DNA of 64,000 nucleotides from Enoplolaimus lenunculus (lineage: Eukaryota > Nematoda > Enoplea > Enoplida > Thoracostomopsidae): assembly GCA_030248215.1 (NCBI GenBank), contig JASANG010001403.1, positions 60,605-124,604 of the forward strand, in the 5' to 3' direction. A model generated the notes under the pieces. That model saw only the letters and a list, made by a program, of their open reading frames with translations, was not told the DNA's origin and searched no databases. This document shows positions 52,949 through 64,000 of the stretch, piece by piece. A program made the translations under genes and the position numbers. Numbering within the stretch: position 1 is the stretch's first letter; every line of letters starts with the position of its first letter.

Positions 52949-54284
52949 CCGCATGAGAGAAGCTTTTGTACAATAGTTATATTCGCAAAGTTAAGCCCCA
53001 AGTGAACATGAAAAGCACAGTTCAATTTCGGCATTTGCTATACATGTAATGGAATGCGTAAAGTGCACCGAACTAATATCGGTTTAGACGGCAAATGCGG
53101 GTCTGGCAACCACGCGCGCGCATCGAAATAAATACCTTTCTCGCATATTATCGTACTTGCGTACGTCTGATGCGCGTTGCTAAATAAATGTGAGTTCTTC
53201 AAGCAGATGAATGGCTTTTTGGGTCCCTAAGCGCCAATGCTAAAGCTGGTTCTCCTTTGATGGGTTGCGCTGTATATATTGAGCTTATACGTAAGATTGG
53301 GAGAACTGTTTACAGGCCACCGCTAAAATGAAATATATTTCTGAGAACTAAAACCTCAAAATCGGGGTTTAGTACTGTATGATCCGGCTCGTGTGCAATT
53401 GAAAACCTGACAGTTAAAAATATACTTATGGCCTTACTTGCTACTTCTGCTGTTGAATTGTTTTCGTGTGCTTAAATGTTAAAAATATATATCTTTGAGC
53501 TAATATAGTTTGGCAATTTGATCGAAACTATACACAAACATACAGGACAACATACGCAACACTAAATTTTGCGAGCATTTGTTTAATTAAACATAAAATT
53601 ATGCATTTATACACCATGATCCAACACACTTAGTTGCTGGAATTAATGATAAATTTGCGACAAATTTTTTTCAATAAAAAACTATCCGCTGGGACAAGGT
53701 GTACCGGATGTCCGGTTCCGTTTCAGATAAAGTGTCTTCGTCCTTTGCTATGGAAATAGTTAAAAAAATTTTGGCTATTTTTGCGCTTAGTGTCAGTTAT
53801 ATATCACGTAAGAACCAATCAGCTTTTCGAAACAAATATGCAAAAATATTTCGGTTTGAAACTAAAATATAGAATTCATGGAAAATTACAAAAAATTTTG
53901 GCTATATTTGCTATTTTTCAATGTTTTCTGTAAATTTTTCAAAAGCGAAGCGAAAATTTACGGACATCTCTTCTTTGGACATTGGCTATCGATATTAGAT
54001 TATTATTTACTCATGGTTGTGTCATGTTCAAAGATGTTTTATAGAAAAACGAAATGTATGTTTGAACCGAAATACAGTTTCGAACCAGTCAGCGCAGTTG
54101 CAAAATTTATAACGCAAACATCTTAAAGCATAATAAACCGGTCGTAGTCCCCAGCATTTCCTAAGTAAATTTAATAACTTTAGTTGAAAGATGGAGAAAG
54201 TACTTATAATCGTTGTAAAGTTAGTTTTAACCAACAAAATATACCTAAAATTACAAAAAAACTTGTTTGTCCTGTGCAGGAACG
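52949..54284. other. AT-rich intergenic stretch
   Basis: The frame at 53878-54126 (plus) is aromatic-rich and unrecognised. Around 53740-53940 TTTTGGCTATTTTTGC-like words occur twice, a small diverged duplication. Confidence 0.35.
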
Positions 54285-54515
54285 ATGTCCAAAATACGTA
54301 TATATATTGGGGTTCAAGTTTTAATGTTGTAAATCTATATATATTAAAGCTGGAACGCCCCACATACGTATTTTGGGCAACTACTTTGTCTACAATAATT
54401 TCTTAGGAAATACATGTGATTGTTCTATGAAAGGAAAATTTACAAGGAAATTTTTGTGCTTTCGCTATTTTTGCGCATTGCACAAAGCAGGCAGACTAGT
54501 TAATATAATAGCAAT
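54285..54515 (-). repeat. Dispersed repeat in reverse, with hairpin of the conserved 40-bp block
   Basis: 54339-54515 is the reverse counterpart of 9565-9725. At its left, 54289-54328 holds a second, diverged copy of the CCAAAATACGTA block in the opposite direction. The pair therefore forms an inverted repeat of about 40-bp arms around a short AT-rich loop. Confidence 0.7.
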
Positions 54516-54711
54516 TGTCAAGTTCAAAGATGCTTTATAGAAGCAGATGATAGCCAGTTTGAACCCAACTATTTGCTTATAAATAGTCAAAGTAGTTGCA
54601 ACATTTTCAACGTTAACATTCCGAAACATGTGTAGCAGATTAAGGTTCTCAGTCTTCCTGAGCAGATTCGACAACTAATTTGAAAAATATTAGCCTAGTG
54701 ATATCTACGTT

Positions 54712-54880
54712 GAAGTGCCCTATTTATACATGTGCAAGTTTTTGCAGCGAGGACTTGCATGTGCAACTTGCACGTGCAAGGTCGGTCACAGAACAGCTTT
54801 GAAGTTCTTGCAGCTGCAAATTATTCACTGGAATTCATGCTATTAAAATATACATATAATTCGTACGTGTGAACACGGTT
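54712..54880 (+). mobile_element. Partial GTGCAAGTTTTTGC element
   Basis: Left end GCCCTATTTATACATGTGCA then AGTTTTTGCAGC matches the end of the element at 59602-59875. CTTGCAGCTGCAAATTATTC is shared as well. The right part is not bounded. Confidence 0.55.
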
Positions 54881-55467
54881 GGAAGTGACTTGAATTTTTT
54901 GAACGTCGCACTTTGATCAGCCAATCGGAAGCTGTGTTGCTGAATGCTTCTTGAATAAGTTAGAATCTCGAATTAATTTGAAAAGCAAACTTGTTCGATA
55001 TTTCGCAGTACAGGGCATGGTGGGTGACTGGACTAGTTTTACATCAATTTAATACTAAATAGAATTGTAGGATTTGAAAACGTTTCAAGTTAAGAAATTA
55101 CAATCAAAGCCTTCTCCGCGTGGAATGTTTTAAGTTTTGTTAGAAAATTTATTCGGAGAACTAACTGGTAACTGCAAGTTATTCATGATGAATTTATACG
55201 CCAAATATTAATTCCTGCACGAGTAGCCATGCAATTCGAATTAATTCATCATTTGGCTGAACTGATAATTTAAAACTTAAAGATGTACCGTCCGCTGTAG
55301 AATAAATAGCTAGCACTCGACGCCATAGAGTATCTAAAAAAACTATGCCCGTACACTTAAATGGAACATGATTGGACACAAATAATGTCAACATCATAAA
55401 CGACTCACTACAATGCATGTTCTTTTCACAGAGTCGATGACGGTTCATTAAGATTAAGCGGCAAAAC
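54881..55467. other. Intergenic stretch with one exon-like frame
   Basis: The minus frame at 55194-55448 (KCTGIVFLDTLWRRVLAIYS, then SFKLSVQPNDELIRIA) has coding-like composition but no recognised family or clear splice sites. Confidence 0.3.
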
Positions 55468-55745
55468 TAAAATTTTGGCGGTGAAAATTCAAATTTTGGC
55501 GAGAAATTGTTTTTTTTTGGGGAAATTTAAAGTTGCAAGTTTAAGTTTAAATTTTGGTGGGTAATTCCAAATTTGACAGGAAAATTAAATTTTTTCAAAT
55601 TTTAGCGACTAAACGTAAATTTTGGATCGAAATTTAACCTATTTGGCCCAAAAACTTAGTTTTTGGATGGAAATTGAAATTTTGGCACAAAATTTAAGTT
55701 TTCACGAAAAAATTCAAATTTTGGGAAAAATTTATAATATTTAGA
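55468..55745 (+). repeat. Degenerate tandem repeat of AAATTTTGG words
   Basis: About 280 bp in which AAATTTTGGC(G/A) or AAATTTTGGATGG recurs every 15-30 bp, with linkers such as GAAAATTCAA. AT-rich and poorly conserved. Confidence 0.65.
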
Positions 55746-57436
55746 CAAACGATTTTCTAAAAACAAAAACTATATGCGGACATTTCGTAGAAAATGAAAA
55801 CTATGCATGGACGCGGTAACTAACTAAAATTGTGCCCGCTTAGAGTCACTGCGATACTCTAGTGTGTCCACCGAAAAACAATATGTGGCAGACATTTCTT
55901 GTGCAACCCAAACCAATGGTAACCTGCGACTGACAAGATATTTACAGCTGTCCTCTACAAATTATTCATATAAATTCAAGCCAATATTCAGAATGAATAT
56001 GTTTCTTTGAATATACTTGAAGGTGCACGTAAATCTGGAAAGTCGTCGAAATTTGAACGTTTTTGCATATTTCAGCTTTTTGTGAACTCGAAGCATCATT
56101 CAACAGGTGTATTTAAATTTTTAGGCCTCAAAAATCCAAATGATTAAAAATATTCAAACTTTAATTTGGACTGATAAACGAATATTGTAAAGAAGCTTAA
56201 ATATGCAAGAACATACAGAACATTGAGCATTTTTGGGCCAATACAGGTTGACGTGTACGTAAACGCACACCAGCCGAAAATTTTTTACTTCATCTCAAAA
56301 AGTTTCAACACCGCTTGTAAGCCATGTGAATTCACCGCGTACATCTCAAAACTTTATGAACCCCAGCTGATAAAGAAAAACCGACCGCTGTAAGACTTCA
56401 CAGTGTCAAAATTCTTTCACAACGTTGTCGCTCACAAACGGAAAAATTTGTTCCAAACAAAAAAAGCGTTCAACCAATGGTAATGTAATAAACCATGCCC
56501 AGTAAACTTAGTGTGGTCATGGCGCTGGTGCCAATATGTTCGGTGGCTAAATCTTTCCATAAATTGTACCCATACACCTTCAACCCATATATAGTTCTTC
56601 ACAGTTAAAAACAATCTAAACATGCCAGTTTTTGGTGTGTTTTGGCCCCGGTTCTAAATAAACCCGTTTACCGAGCATACGAGTCGCAGTGTGTTTCCAG
56701 GTTTCCGTAAAGCTGGACGATCATGTATTAGGCATATGAAACTGCGAGATTTATTTTTGCAATGGGATAGGATATCAGATACGTTGAAACTGAGTTTTAA
56801 GCTTTCAATTCCACGCGGTTTAAAGCCAAAAAAGCTATGCGCGTTATAGTTGATTTAACTCAATATGACACTTAAATAAGTAATCTATAGTCGCGTATAA
56901 ATAAAGACTTCGTCTTGAAGAATTACGACAACACAACCCCGTTGATAAAGTGAACATTTTTGAAAGAATGCATGTTTACCCCCCTCCATAAGAGGATATA
57001 TTTAAGATATAAAGTGCGTGAAAACTAACAACATCGTCTCCATTGTATATGTGAAAGTTCTATGTCATTGTGTAGGGTTTTTTGTGTCAACTCTAATGAC
57101 ATTTTGAGACGATGCGTGGTTCATTCGAAAAGTTCGGCCTGGTCTTTATTGGCTGCGTTTATTGCGTTTTAAAACCATTAATCGATTATGATTGCTAAGG
57201 TACACAAAGCCTATTAGGGCACTTGTTTTTACAAAATAAACATTTTAGTCGAATACCGGTGAATAAAATATTTTTTGACGCAAAATATAATTAATTTAAA
57301 CGGTGTTGAAGTCAAATATTAATCATTGTACCGTTTCTGGTGTAGTTTTTGTTGTAATGTTCGTATTTCTGCATTTACCTCAAATATATTAAATTCTGCT
57401 ATTTACTAAAATTGCATTTGGTTTCTTGCTCTCTGT
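55746..57436. other. Long AT-rich intergenic stretch
   Basis: Traces of the GTGCAAGTTTTTGC element at 55900-56000 (TTGTGCAACCC, CTACAAATTATTCATATAAA). No supported gene or RNA. Confidence 0.35.
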
Positions 57437-57550
57437 ATGTGCCAGGTTTCTTGCACCAAGATATGTTGCGCACTAGTGGTTGTGTACCTCGTTTTTGCAT
57501 CAGCTGATCAGCTGCTACGGTCGCTTCTGCGTGCAAAGTACCGTTTCAAC
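57437..57550 (+). CDS. Possible signal-peptide exon cut by an inserted element
   Basis: ATG-started frame MCQVSCTKICCALVVVYL then VFASADQLLRSLL: a hydrophobic core with an A-S-A cleavage-like site. The frame runs straight into the telomere-repeat element at 57551. A diverged copy of its second half, VYLDVASADPLLRLLLC, reappears right after the element. No family recognised. Confidence 0.25.
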
Positions 57551-57830
57551 GGCCAATGTTACTTTAAGAGGCGTAACAGTAGATTAAGCGTATTCCTAAG
57601 CCTAAGCATAAGCCTAAGCGTTGCAAAACTGTGTTCCTAAACCTAAGCCTACGCCTAAGCAAAAAATGTAATCTAGAGTCTAAATTTACTGTTTTATGGA
57701 CCCACCAGAAACCTGGAGGCCCCTTAAAGTAAACATGGGCCCTGTGTACCTCGATGTTGCATCTGCTGATCCGTTGCTACGGTTGCTTCTGTGCGCAAAG
57801 GATCGTTTTAACGATGGATCTTATTGAAAA
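57475..57830 (+). repeat. Diverged direct repeat of about 75 bp flanking an element
   Basis: TGTGTACCTCGTTTTTGCAT...GTACCGTTTCAAC (57481-57550) and TGTGTACCTCGATGTTGCAT...GATCGTTTTAACG (57743-57814) are about 80% identical and sit immediately either side of the telomere-repeat element. Confidence 0.75.
57551..57741 (+). mobile_element. Telomere-repeat TIR element (subfamily 1), no 8-bp TSD
   Basis: Ends GGCCAATGTTACTTTAAGAG and TTAAAGTAAACATGGGCC, well preserved, with two CCTAAG blocks. The 8-mers next to it differ; instead it separates two copies of a 75-bp host sequence. Confidence 0.85.
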
Positions 57831-58760
57831 TAATGTACCCTATAAAGACCACTATTCAGTGGTGCATGTCATTGTATAAAAAGTGTGAAACATTTAGAGA
57901 TCGAGGGTACAGCTCGCCAGGTACCAGTGCGGATCACCGTGCGTAGTGCTACTTCCACAATAACATGCGTACACCAGGCGACTTTTGTGGTGGTATGGAC
58001 ACTAAAGCTTTTTTAGCTTCAGTTAAGCTGTTTTGGTTTCCGTGTCCAGGATACTAACGCGTTTTGGCTGCAGTGTCCATGAGACTACCCCCTCAATATT
58101 CACCTGGTGTAGGCATGTTATTGTGGATGTTGCATTGTATGACCCAGCGATTAGTCCGTGTACCACTGCACTATGGTCCAAAATTATTCAAGATTTCAGT
58201 GCCGAAGCAGTCAGGGATGAGAATTCCTTCGATGCATGACGGTGGGGTTCCCGATGCTTGTCCGGAGCCGGGATTGCTCGACTGGAAGTCTAAGGTTGGC
58301 CCTTCCGAGTTTAGCCGTTATGGCACCTTCTCCAAACTAACAATTTCTGCGAAAGTTGATGTTGGACAATAGAGAAGGGAATCCGTACCAACGTGACAGC
58401 TAAGCTGTTGATGATCCACTTGTAGTCGGTATATGGAACCTCTTCATAACCTAATATTTCGGTGCAGCAGCCGATCCATAAACGGGATCCAAAAACGCGC
58501 AAGTACAATATGTCATCATGAAGAAAACCCGCATCCGAAGCGAGTAAGAAGCCAAAAAGGTAATAACAATGCAATGAGCCGAAAACCTAATTTTTTCAGT
58601 TCATCGGATCAGGTCTGTCAAGTTTCCAGCGACCACTCTTTGACACTAATGGGAAGAAGGACGGGTGATAGCCACAGCGCTGTGACATGCTTGCAATGAT
58701 GTAAACTACGCACGAAGCGCCAGGGGAAATTTTTTTGGACATTTGATGTTATAGAACGGC
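57815..58760. other. GC-richer island with coding-like frames, unrecognised
   Basis: About 0.9 kb with clearly higher G+C than the flanks and overlapping frames on both strands (plus: RVPLHYGPKLFKISVPKQ; minus: GFLLASDAGFLHDDILYL). None matches a family I know. Could be exons or decayed transposon coding sequence. Confidence 0.3.
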
Positions 58761-59601
58761 TAAACAACACGCGTGGTACATACTCAGCTCAATTTTATCA
58801 CCACCCTTGAATATTTAATTTCAGGTGAATAGGAAGAATGTTGGCGAGCGAACGTACAGTGTGAAAACGTATTTTTATATTTAGAAACCCGGCGGTTAAT
58901 ATTCCAAAACCTGTCATGTCGCTGAAGAAATAAAAAACTCAGGACGAAAATAGAGTAGTTATACAAAAATTCATGAGCGAAGCGAGCCAGAAGCCAGCGC
59001 CGTTTTTTGAAACTACAGCTGTATTTGTTTGAACTGGTTTAGGGTGGGGAACCCTGTTAGGCCTGGGTTCCAAATAGACTGCATGGGGTGACTGATCCGG
59101 CTCATCAAAGTTTACCCTGGCAAAATTGCTTGGTACACTTCTACACATTCTAACGTTGCAGTGTGCTTGCTAGATTTAGAATGACTACAATTTCTTAACA
59201 TCGTCAGGGATTCCTTGGAATACTCCTCCAAGTAAAGCCCGGTGACAAGACAAATCCCCATAGGCGATACGGTGCGCAAATAACTGAATATAGTCGTGTT
59301 TATAAACCGTCAACAAATTGTTCGTATTTTCCATCATCGAACCAAGACAATTGCAGCTTATGTTTGCACGCGTTTCACGCTTTTTTAAATTTTTGACTTT
59401 GTTTCCAAAAATTTAGATTTCAGCTTGACAGTTATTAATTGGTTTCATTCAAATAATTGCGTTAAGCTAAACTGTATTATAAATTTGGCGTACTGTATGA
59501 AAATATTACAGTGTTTGCTTGAGTACTAAACAATTTATGCGGTATATGTAGTAGTAGGTCTTCATCTTTGGAGGTAGATAAAACTAAAAGCGCGTAAAAA
59601 T
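58761..59601. other. Intergenic stretch
   Basis: Contains TTCATGAGCGAAGCGAGCC near 58970, one of several occurrences of this word. Nothing else recognised. Confidence 0.35.
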
Positions 59602-59875
59602 CTATTAACACGTACAAGTTTTTGCTGTGAAAACTTGCAGCTGCAACTTGCACTTGAAAGTTTTGTCCAAAATGCCGTTCGAAAAAGTTGCAGCTGCTAA
59701 TAATTCATTAAAAATCAAAGCTAGGTATTTAGTTAACTTGTGTGAATTACCATGCAAATTCAAATTAATTTGTTGCATCCGTTTTCCCATTGGCTGATGA
59801 AAAAATGCAAGTTCTGCGTGGAATTGGTAGCTACAAGTTCTTGCAACAAAAACTTGCACGTGTGAATAGGGCTGA
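59602..59875. mobile_element. MITE with CACGTACAAGTTTTTGC ends
   Basis: Inverted ends CTATTAACACGTACAAGTTT and AACTTGCACGTGTGAATAG, then complementary TTGCTGTGAAAACTTGCAG / CTACAAGTTCTTGCAAC blocks. About 270 bp, non-coding. Relatives at 54712 and, as traces, 55900. Confidence 0.75.
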
Positions 59876-61099
59876 ATTTGGTGAGCAAGTGACAGCAAAT
59901 CACCATTCTGGCCAATTATCGTTTACTTTTGCCATTACAGTCGAATCGCCTGGAAATCATCGTTCAGCTTTCCAGATTTATCACAGCATTCGAAAAGCAG
60001 AAAATAAAAATTCTTGAATGTCTTAAATTTCAATATTTAAAATAGAAAAAATACATTTTTGATTTGTAAACTTCAACTTGGATTTTTCTGATTTCCATTT
60101 CAACGCATTGCTCCGTTTTTCTCGACATATTTTGTGCTGTTGAATAGGCACCTGTTACCGTTTGATATAATGCGTTTAGCCGCAGAAAAGATTACAAATC
60201 TATACAACGACTCATTTTTGAACCATATATATTTTGGCTATTTTTAAAAAATCTACTGTCAATACCATGTTTAGCCGTGTGGAGTAAACCCACGAGCGTG
60301 TAACCCAACATACTTGATTTATTTAGCAGAACTCTTATCTTTGTTGATCTTGTGAACATTAAACCATATTTGGCTGATGCAAATATTGTTTGAAATATAG
60401 AAACTATTTGAGATAGAATCAAATGAAGTGTGTGTTTGCTTTTGAAGGTCCTGTTTGTTTTTTCTGTTCGTATGTGTTAGCATTTTACAAATAATTGAGC
60501 ACGTTGCATACGCAGAGCATCGACCGACCTAATATTTTACAGGTTCATATTTGGAAAACAACAAATTAAGACTTGGCAACATATCTGAATGAGTAGCGAA
60601 AAAAAAGAAGAGAAGAAAAGTTCATGTATTTTATATATCAGGGGCGGGATCCTAAAATCAGCGGGAGTTACTAATATTACATATGAACGCTCAAAGAACG
60701 AGCAATGTAGCTTGAGGGCAAGAGCACCATAATCGATAACTCGAATCATTCAACATTTTGGATTTTATTCGACAAAAAAAATGCTCCGTCCATAACGCGG
60801 GGCCCACGGGAACGCAATAAACCAATTGGATCCGGCCTAGTACCGTTATGTTTGTTACGCATTCTAAGCGAAACAATCGTCTCATCGTAACTCCATAATT
60901 GGCTGGGAAGGTTGGAGCGCGTCTGAAAGCGTGCATTTCCGGGAATTATGTGCAAGTTGTTCGTGAACCAATAAAATATCAAAAATGTTAGTTTATTACA
61001 TTTGAATTTAAAATTGTAATGTGTAATCATCCCAAAGTATTGGAAGTTTTTTCATCCTTTTTTGACACAAGTATTTTTATATATAGGCCATCGAAATTT
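59876..61099. other. AT-rich intergenic stretch
   Basis: 60780-60940 is richer in G+C and may hold a diverged repeat, but no gene or bounded element is supported. Confidence 0.35.
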
Positions 61100-61302
61100 G
61101 GTCCATGTAGATCTAGGCGGCAGAGAGTTTTTCTGTGGGACTAGAACAGAGTAAGTGCAACTTCTAGGCCAACTCGTTCGGCTTAGGCTGGGCTGGGCTT
61201 TAGGCTTAGGAATAGTCTCTATCTCAGCACTTTGCTTTAGGCTTAGCCTTAGGCCTAGGAATATGCTTACACGATTGCATGCCTGTCCTCACATTGACCG
61301 AA
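61100..61302 (-). mobile_element. Telomere-repeat TIR element, reverse, degenerate
   Basis: Ends GGTCCATGTAGATCTAGGCG and CTGTCCTCACATTGACC; the GTTTTTCTGTGGGACT block is conserved and TTAGGC words are spread through it. Flanking words CGAAATTT and CGAAATGT agree at seven of eight positions if the boundaries are shifted by one base, so an 8-bp duplication is likely but decayed. Confidence 0.7.
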
Positions 61303-61534
61303 ATGTCTCAGGCAGCCTGAAACGAAATATAGTTACGTATATGGAAATGAATAAATAAATAAATAACGATTAATGTAGCGCTTTCAGTGGCCGACGAGAA
61401 ATTTTCGAGAGGGGCGACTGATTCCAAATAGCGAAAAAAGTCATGAGTGAAGCGAGTTAAAAATGCCTTTTGCCGGAAAATTTTACCCTAGTATAAATGT
61501 AGTTTTCTTGACGAAAACAGAAAAAAACCACGCG

Positions 61535-61836
61535 AGAAAGGTTAAGCCAAAAATTTTCAGTTTACTATCTTTAAACCCTTTTTTACATCAATTGCCTGTA
61601 GGTACTTAGCAGTGTATATAATGTTAAATAGTATATATTGATGTGTTTAACAATTGCAAATATGTATACATAGCAACTAAATCACTACAAGAACTCGGGG
61701 CTCGAGCGTTTAGCTCCTATAGCGGAGAGGGGCGACGGACGCCTCCCACTCCAATTACTGGGGTTTGACCCAACATAAAAGTAGTTCTCACGAAAATAGA
61801 AAATAGTTGATGTGCAGAAAGGGTTAAAGTTACCTT
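61535..61836 (+). mobile_element. PiggyBac-like MITE with tRNA-like module, diverged copy
   Basis: 61535-61550 (GCGAGAAAGGTTAAGCC) is the tail of an upstream copy, then the family spacer CAAAAATTTTCAGTTTACTA, then the element from about 61578 (AAACCCTTTTTTACATC) to AGAAAGGGTTAA near 61826. tRNA-like module at about 61705-61780 with GCTCCTATAGCGGAG and GGGGTTTGACCC. More diverged than the 13 kb pair. Confidence 0.75.
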
Positions 61837-62229
61837 TGACATTTTAAACTGGTACTCAATAAAAATTTAATACTGCGATAAGCCTGTGTAAATTTTCACA
61901 ATCATCGTTGACGTAGCATGGTTGGTTTGCAAAATTATGTTAATATCTGCAAATCTAGGCTGACAAAGGGCATCTAATTTTGAAATTTTAGCACTCTAAT
62001 GGGAATTTGCATTAAGTATACGCTGTTCACTCTGTTAAACAGGTTAATCCATGTTTGTAGAATGAACATAACGAAATTTCCACAATAACGTGAGTTTTAG
62101 CGGGTTAGTACACGAACACCGAAGCTTTTTTGGCTTTTGTGTTCGTCACTTTTCTCCCTCGGAAAAGTCACCGAGTATACGCATGATGTTATGGAAATTG
62201 CAGTAAAAATGCGCGACAGTTATTTAGCA
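61837..62229. other. AT-rich intergenic stretch
   Basis: Nothing recognised. Confidence 0.35.
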
Positions 62230-62545
62230 GTCAATGGCCCGGGGTTTTCCGAAACCCCTACTTAAGAATACTAGATACTCACACCCTGCTAAGTAATTAC
62301 TGAATATTTTCGGCTGAATTAAATTTGTATATATCAGGCATACTTACTTTAGTCTATTCAAAAAATTGTAGATCCATGCGCCCAAATAATGTAAAGTAAA
62401 AAGTATTACTTTTTCTTGAACGGTGGGCATTTTGCGTTTATTTCGTTTTGCTCGAAAATTTATGTGTTCACTTAGTGTCTACTTGAATAATTACTTAAGT
62501 ATAACTTAGTAAAAATTTAGTACCATTTTTTTAGTAAACTTAAGC
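62230..62545. mobile_element. Diverged GTACTTAAG-family MITE
   Basis: Shares CCTACTTAAG, GTGGGCATTTTGCGTTTATT-like, TTTTGCTCGAAAATTTA and TTACTTAAGTATAACTTAG blocks in order with 9818-10207. The outer ends are less clear. Confidence 0.6.
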
Positions 62546-62572
62546 GCATTGACAATTAAAACTTTTTCTTAG

Positions 62573-62673
62573 ATTTCGCGCCTCCCGAGCTGCAATCAAA
62601 CTACGCTTCGTCGATGGCCGCACATGGCGTTAACGACGAGGAAGGGGAATGTCGGAATTTAAAAATTCGGTAA
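62573..62673 (+). CDS. Candidate short terminal exon, unrecognised
   Basis: A strong acceptor (ACTTTTTCTTAG) precedes FAPPELQSNYASSMAAHG, then VNDEEGECRNLKIR and TAA. Composition is coding-like and stands out from the AT-rich flanks. No upstream exon or family identified. Confidence 0.3.
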
Positions 62674-63195
62674 AATCCTCGTGATGTCGACATATCTTAA
62701 CATGTTCTCATACCTAAACAGATATAGTACAAATCTTCAGCTAGTGCCTAAACAGGTTAATATATATTAAAACGTATAAAAATAAAAATGAAAATGCATC
62801 GACCCCACGCCTAGTCTCAAAATGCAATTCTCGGCCTTCCGAATTTTTAGAATCCTTCAAACATTCTGGTTGGCCATGCGCCCGAAGCCGGGGGGGCATA
62901 ATGGCGCTGAACTCTTGATCTATTTTTCAGTAAAAACGAATAGGTATTTTATAATACTAAATTATAAATATTCGCTTTCTTTTAGGGACGGAACATGTAT
63001 TTTTAGAGACGCACCGTGCGTTTTGACTACGTAACCTTGTAGCGAGCTCTCCAATGCATAACTAAATTTGACGAAAATTGTACGTAAAGCATTGTCAGTT
63101 GTGTGGGCAGTGAGTAGCAGCCCCGCGGCTTTTAGGCCATTCCATTTAGGTGTCAGAAAAATTTTTGCATGGCATATATAACTAGAATTTTGACG
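62674..63195. other. Intergenic stretch
   Basis: Nothing recognised. Confidence 0.35.
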
Positions 63196-63380
63196 TCAAG
63201 GGGTAACTATAGTATTAAAATCGTATTCCAAGCCTAAGTTAACTAAGTGTTTGCAAAAGTGTTCTAGTTTCAGCCTAAGCCTAAGCCTGAGCAGAAATAA
63301 TTTAGAATCTAAACTAATCCCTTTTATAAGAAAAACCGCCAGAAAACTGGTACTGTTGCATTTAAAGCAAAACATGGGCC
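63196..63380 (+). mobile_element. Telomere-repeat TIR element, degenerate
   Basis: The right end, TTTAAAGCAAAACATGGGCC, is clear. CCTAAG words and the TTTAGAATCTAAACTAATCC block are present; the left end is decayed (GGGGTAACTATAGTATT). Confidence 0.65.
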
Positions 63381-64000
63381 CTGAAAATCTGAAAAATACT
63401 GGAAATTCCATAAAAATTACAAATCAGATGCTTACCTTACAAATTATTAAAATTGAATTTTGGCTTTGTTGCAGCGCTCGGCAAGGTTTCGAATATTTAT
63501 ATCGCGCATATTTAGCGCACAGTAACATTTTCTCAAAATCAGCTGTTTGTGCTCATATCTGTAACAAAACACAATTTTTAATTGGCTACGCTAATTTTTT
63601 AATTGGCTACGCTACAGAATTTAAATAAAAAAGAGGATAAACGAGAAGAACTCAGCCCAGCCTTCCTCTTGGAAATTTTAGCCCCTAAAGCAAATCAACC
63701 TTGCTTTTTAATCTTTAAAAACCCTTGTTAGCAAGGTGAGTTGGCTATTTCGTGCCGTTGAGCCCCAGCTTTATGACAATTAAGGACAAAACTCCTGTTT
63801 TTCTTATTTGGTTTTTAACCAAAATCAAAACATGTTTCTCACTACAAAACGCCACAATGTTTATTTTTTGCACGGATGACTTACGCTAATGGTAATAATA
63901 GAACAAACAAGCTAAAAATACATACAAAAGTGGAACGAAAAAGTATAATGCAAAACGAAATAATATAAAACTCTTGTACTGAAATGACTTTTATTAGGGA
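63381..64000. other. Right edge of the window
   Basis: The frame at 63251-63628 (plus) reads through the decayed element and is not a gene. GCAAGGTGAGTTGGCT at about 63732 is a lone end of the hAT-like MITE seen at 13730. Otherwise AT-rich sequence with nothing recognised. Confidence 0.35.

Noticed and set aside
52761-52973. Ile/Tyr-rich frame
   Set aside because: Pure TA/CATA microsatellite.

Overview
This is nuclear DNA of a multicellular animal, most likely a nematode. It is AT-rich, its genes are split by spliceosomal introns, and it is full of interspersed repeats. The best pointer to nematodes is the hexamer TTAGGC, the nematode telomere repeat, which occurs in many short internal arrays. 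A fibrinogen-domain gene and many short inverted-repeat elements would suit a repeat-rich basal (enoplean or dorylaimian) nematode, but that placement is inference.

Three genes could be assembled exon by exon with matching splice phases. (1) 5552-9515, minus strand: a secreted fibrinogen-related (FReD) protein of 311 residues, five exons. (2) 18742-24321, plus strand: a Ro60/TROVE-family RNA-binding protein of about 720 residues, thirteen exons. (3) 43628-47343, plus strand: a secreted 263-residue protein with one fibronectin type III domain, three exons. A fourth, at 191-1100 on the minus strand, is the first coding exon of a probable transcription factor with an eh1-like repressor motif; the rest lies beyond the left edge. 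Around 29.1-30.4 kb there is a broken Ty3/Gypsy integrase remnant followed directly by a PWWP domain. Several further isolated exon-like stretches are listed at low confidence.

The rest is mostly repeats. The dominant family (about 18 copies) is a 170-280 bp inverted-repeat element with ends GGCC(A/C)ATGT. It carries an internal array of the telomere hexamer, and nine copies are flanked by perfect 8-bp target duplications. It is a non-autonomous DNA transposon that has scattered telomere sequence through this region. Other families are a TTAA-flanked piggyBac-like element carrying a tRNA-like module, a GAGTCAAATTGACTC fold-back element, a GTACTTAAG element, an ACAAAATAAATTGTCTT palindrome, a CGTACAAGTTTTTGC element, and a GGGTTGCGCTATAC element with CCGTC/GACGG repeats. 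There is also a 46-bp G-rich minisatellite (about 27 direct plus about 5 inverted units), an extreme C-rich tract, and a pair of ~0.9-1 kb direct repeats.

Layout: 0-1.1 kb transcription-factor exon; 1.1-5.5 kb repeats; 5.5-9.5 kb FReD gene; 9.5-18.7 kb repeats and satellites; 18.7-24.3 kb Ro60 gene; 24.3-28.7 kb mostly blank; 28.7-36.4 kb retroelement, PWWP and duplicated repeats; 36.4-43.6 kb telomere-repeat elements; 43.6-47.3 kb FN3 gene; 47.3-64 kb repeats with a few candidate exons. The genes are unrelated in function and do not form a pathway. No operon spacing or CRISPR was seen; the only RNA-like sequences are degraded tRNA-like ones.
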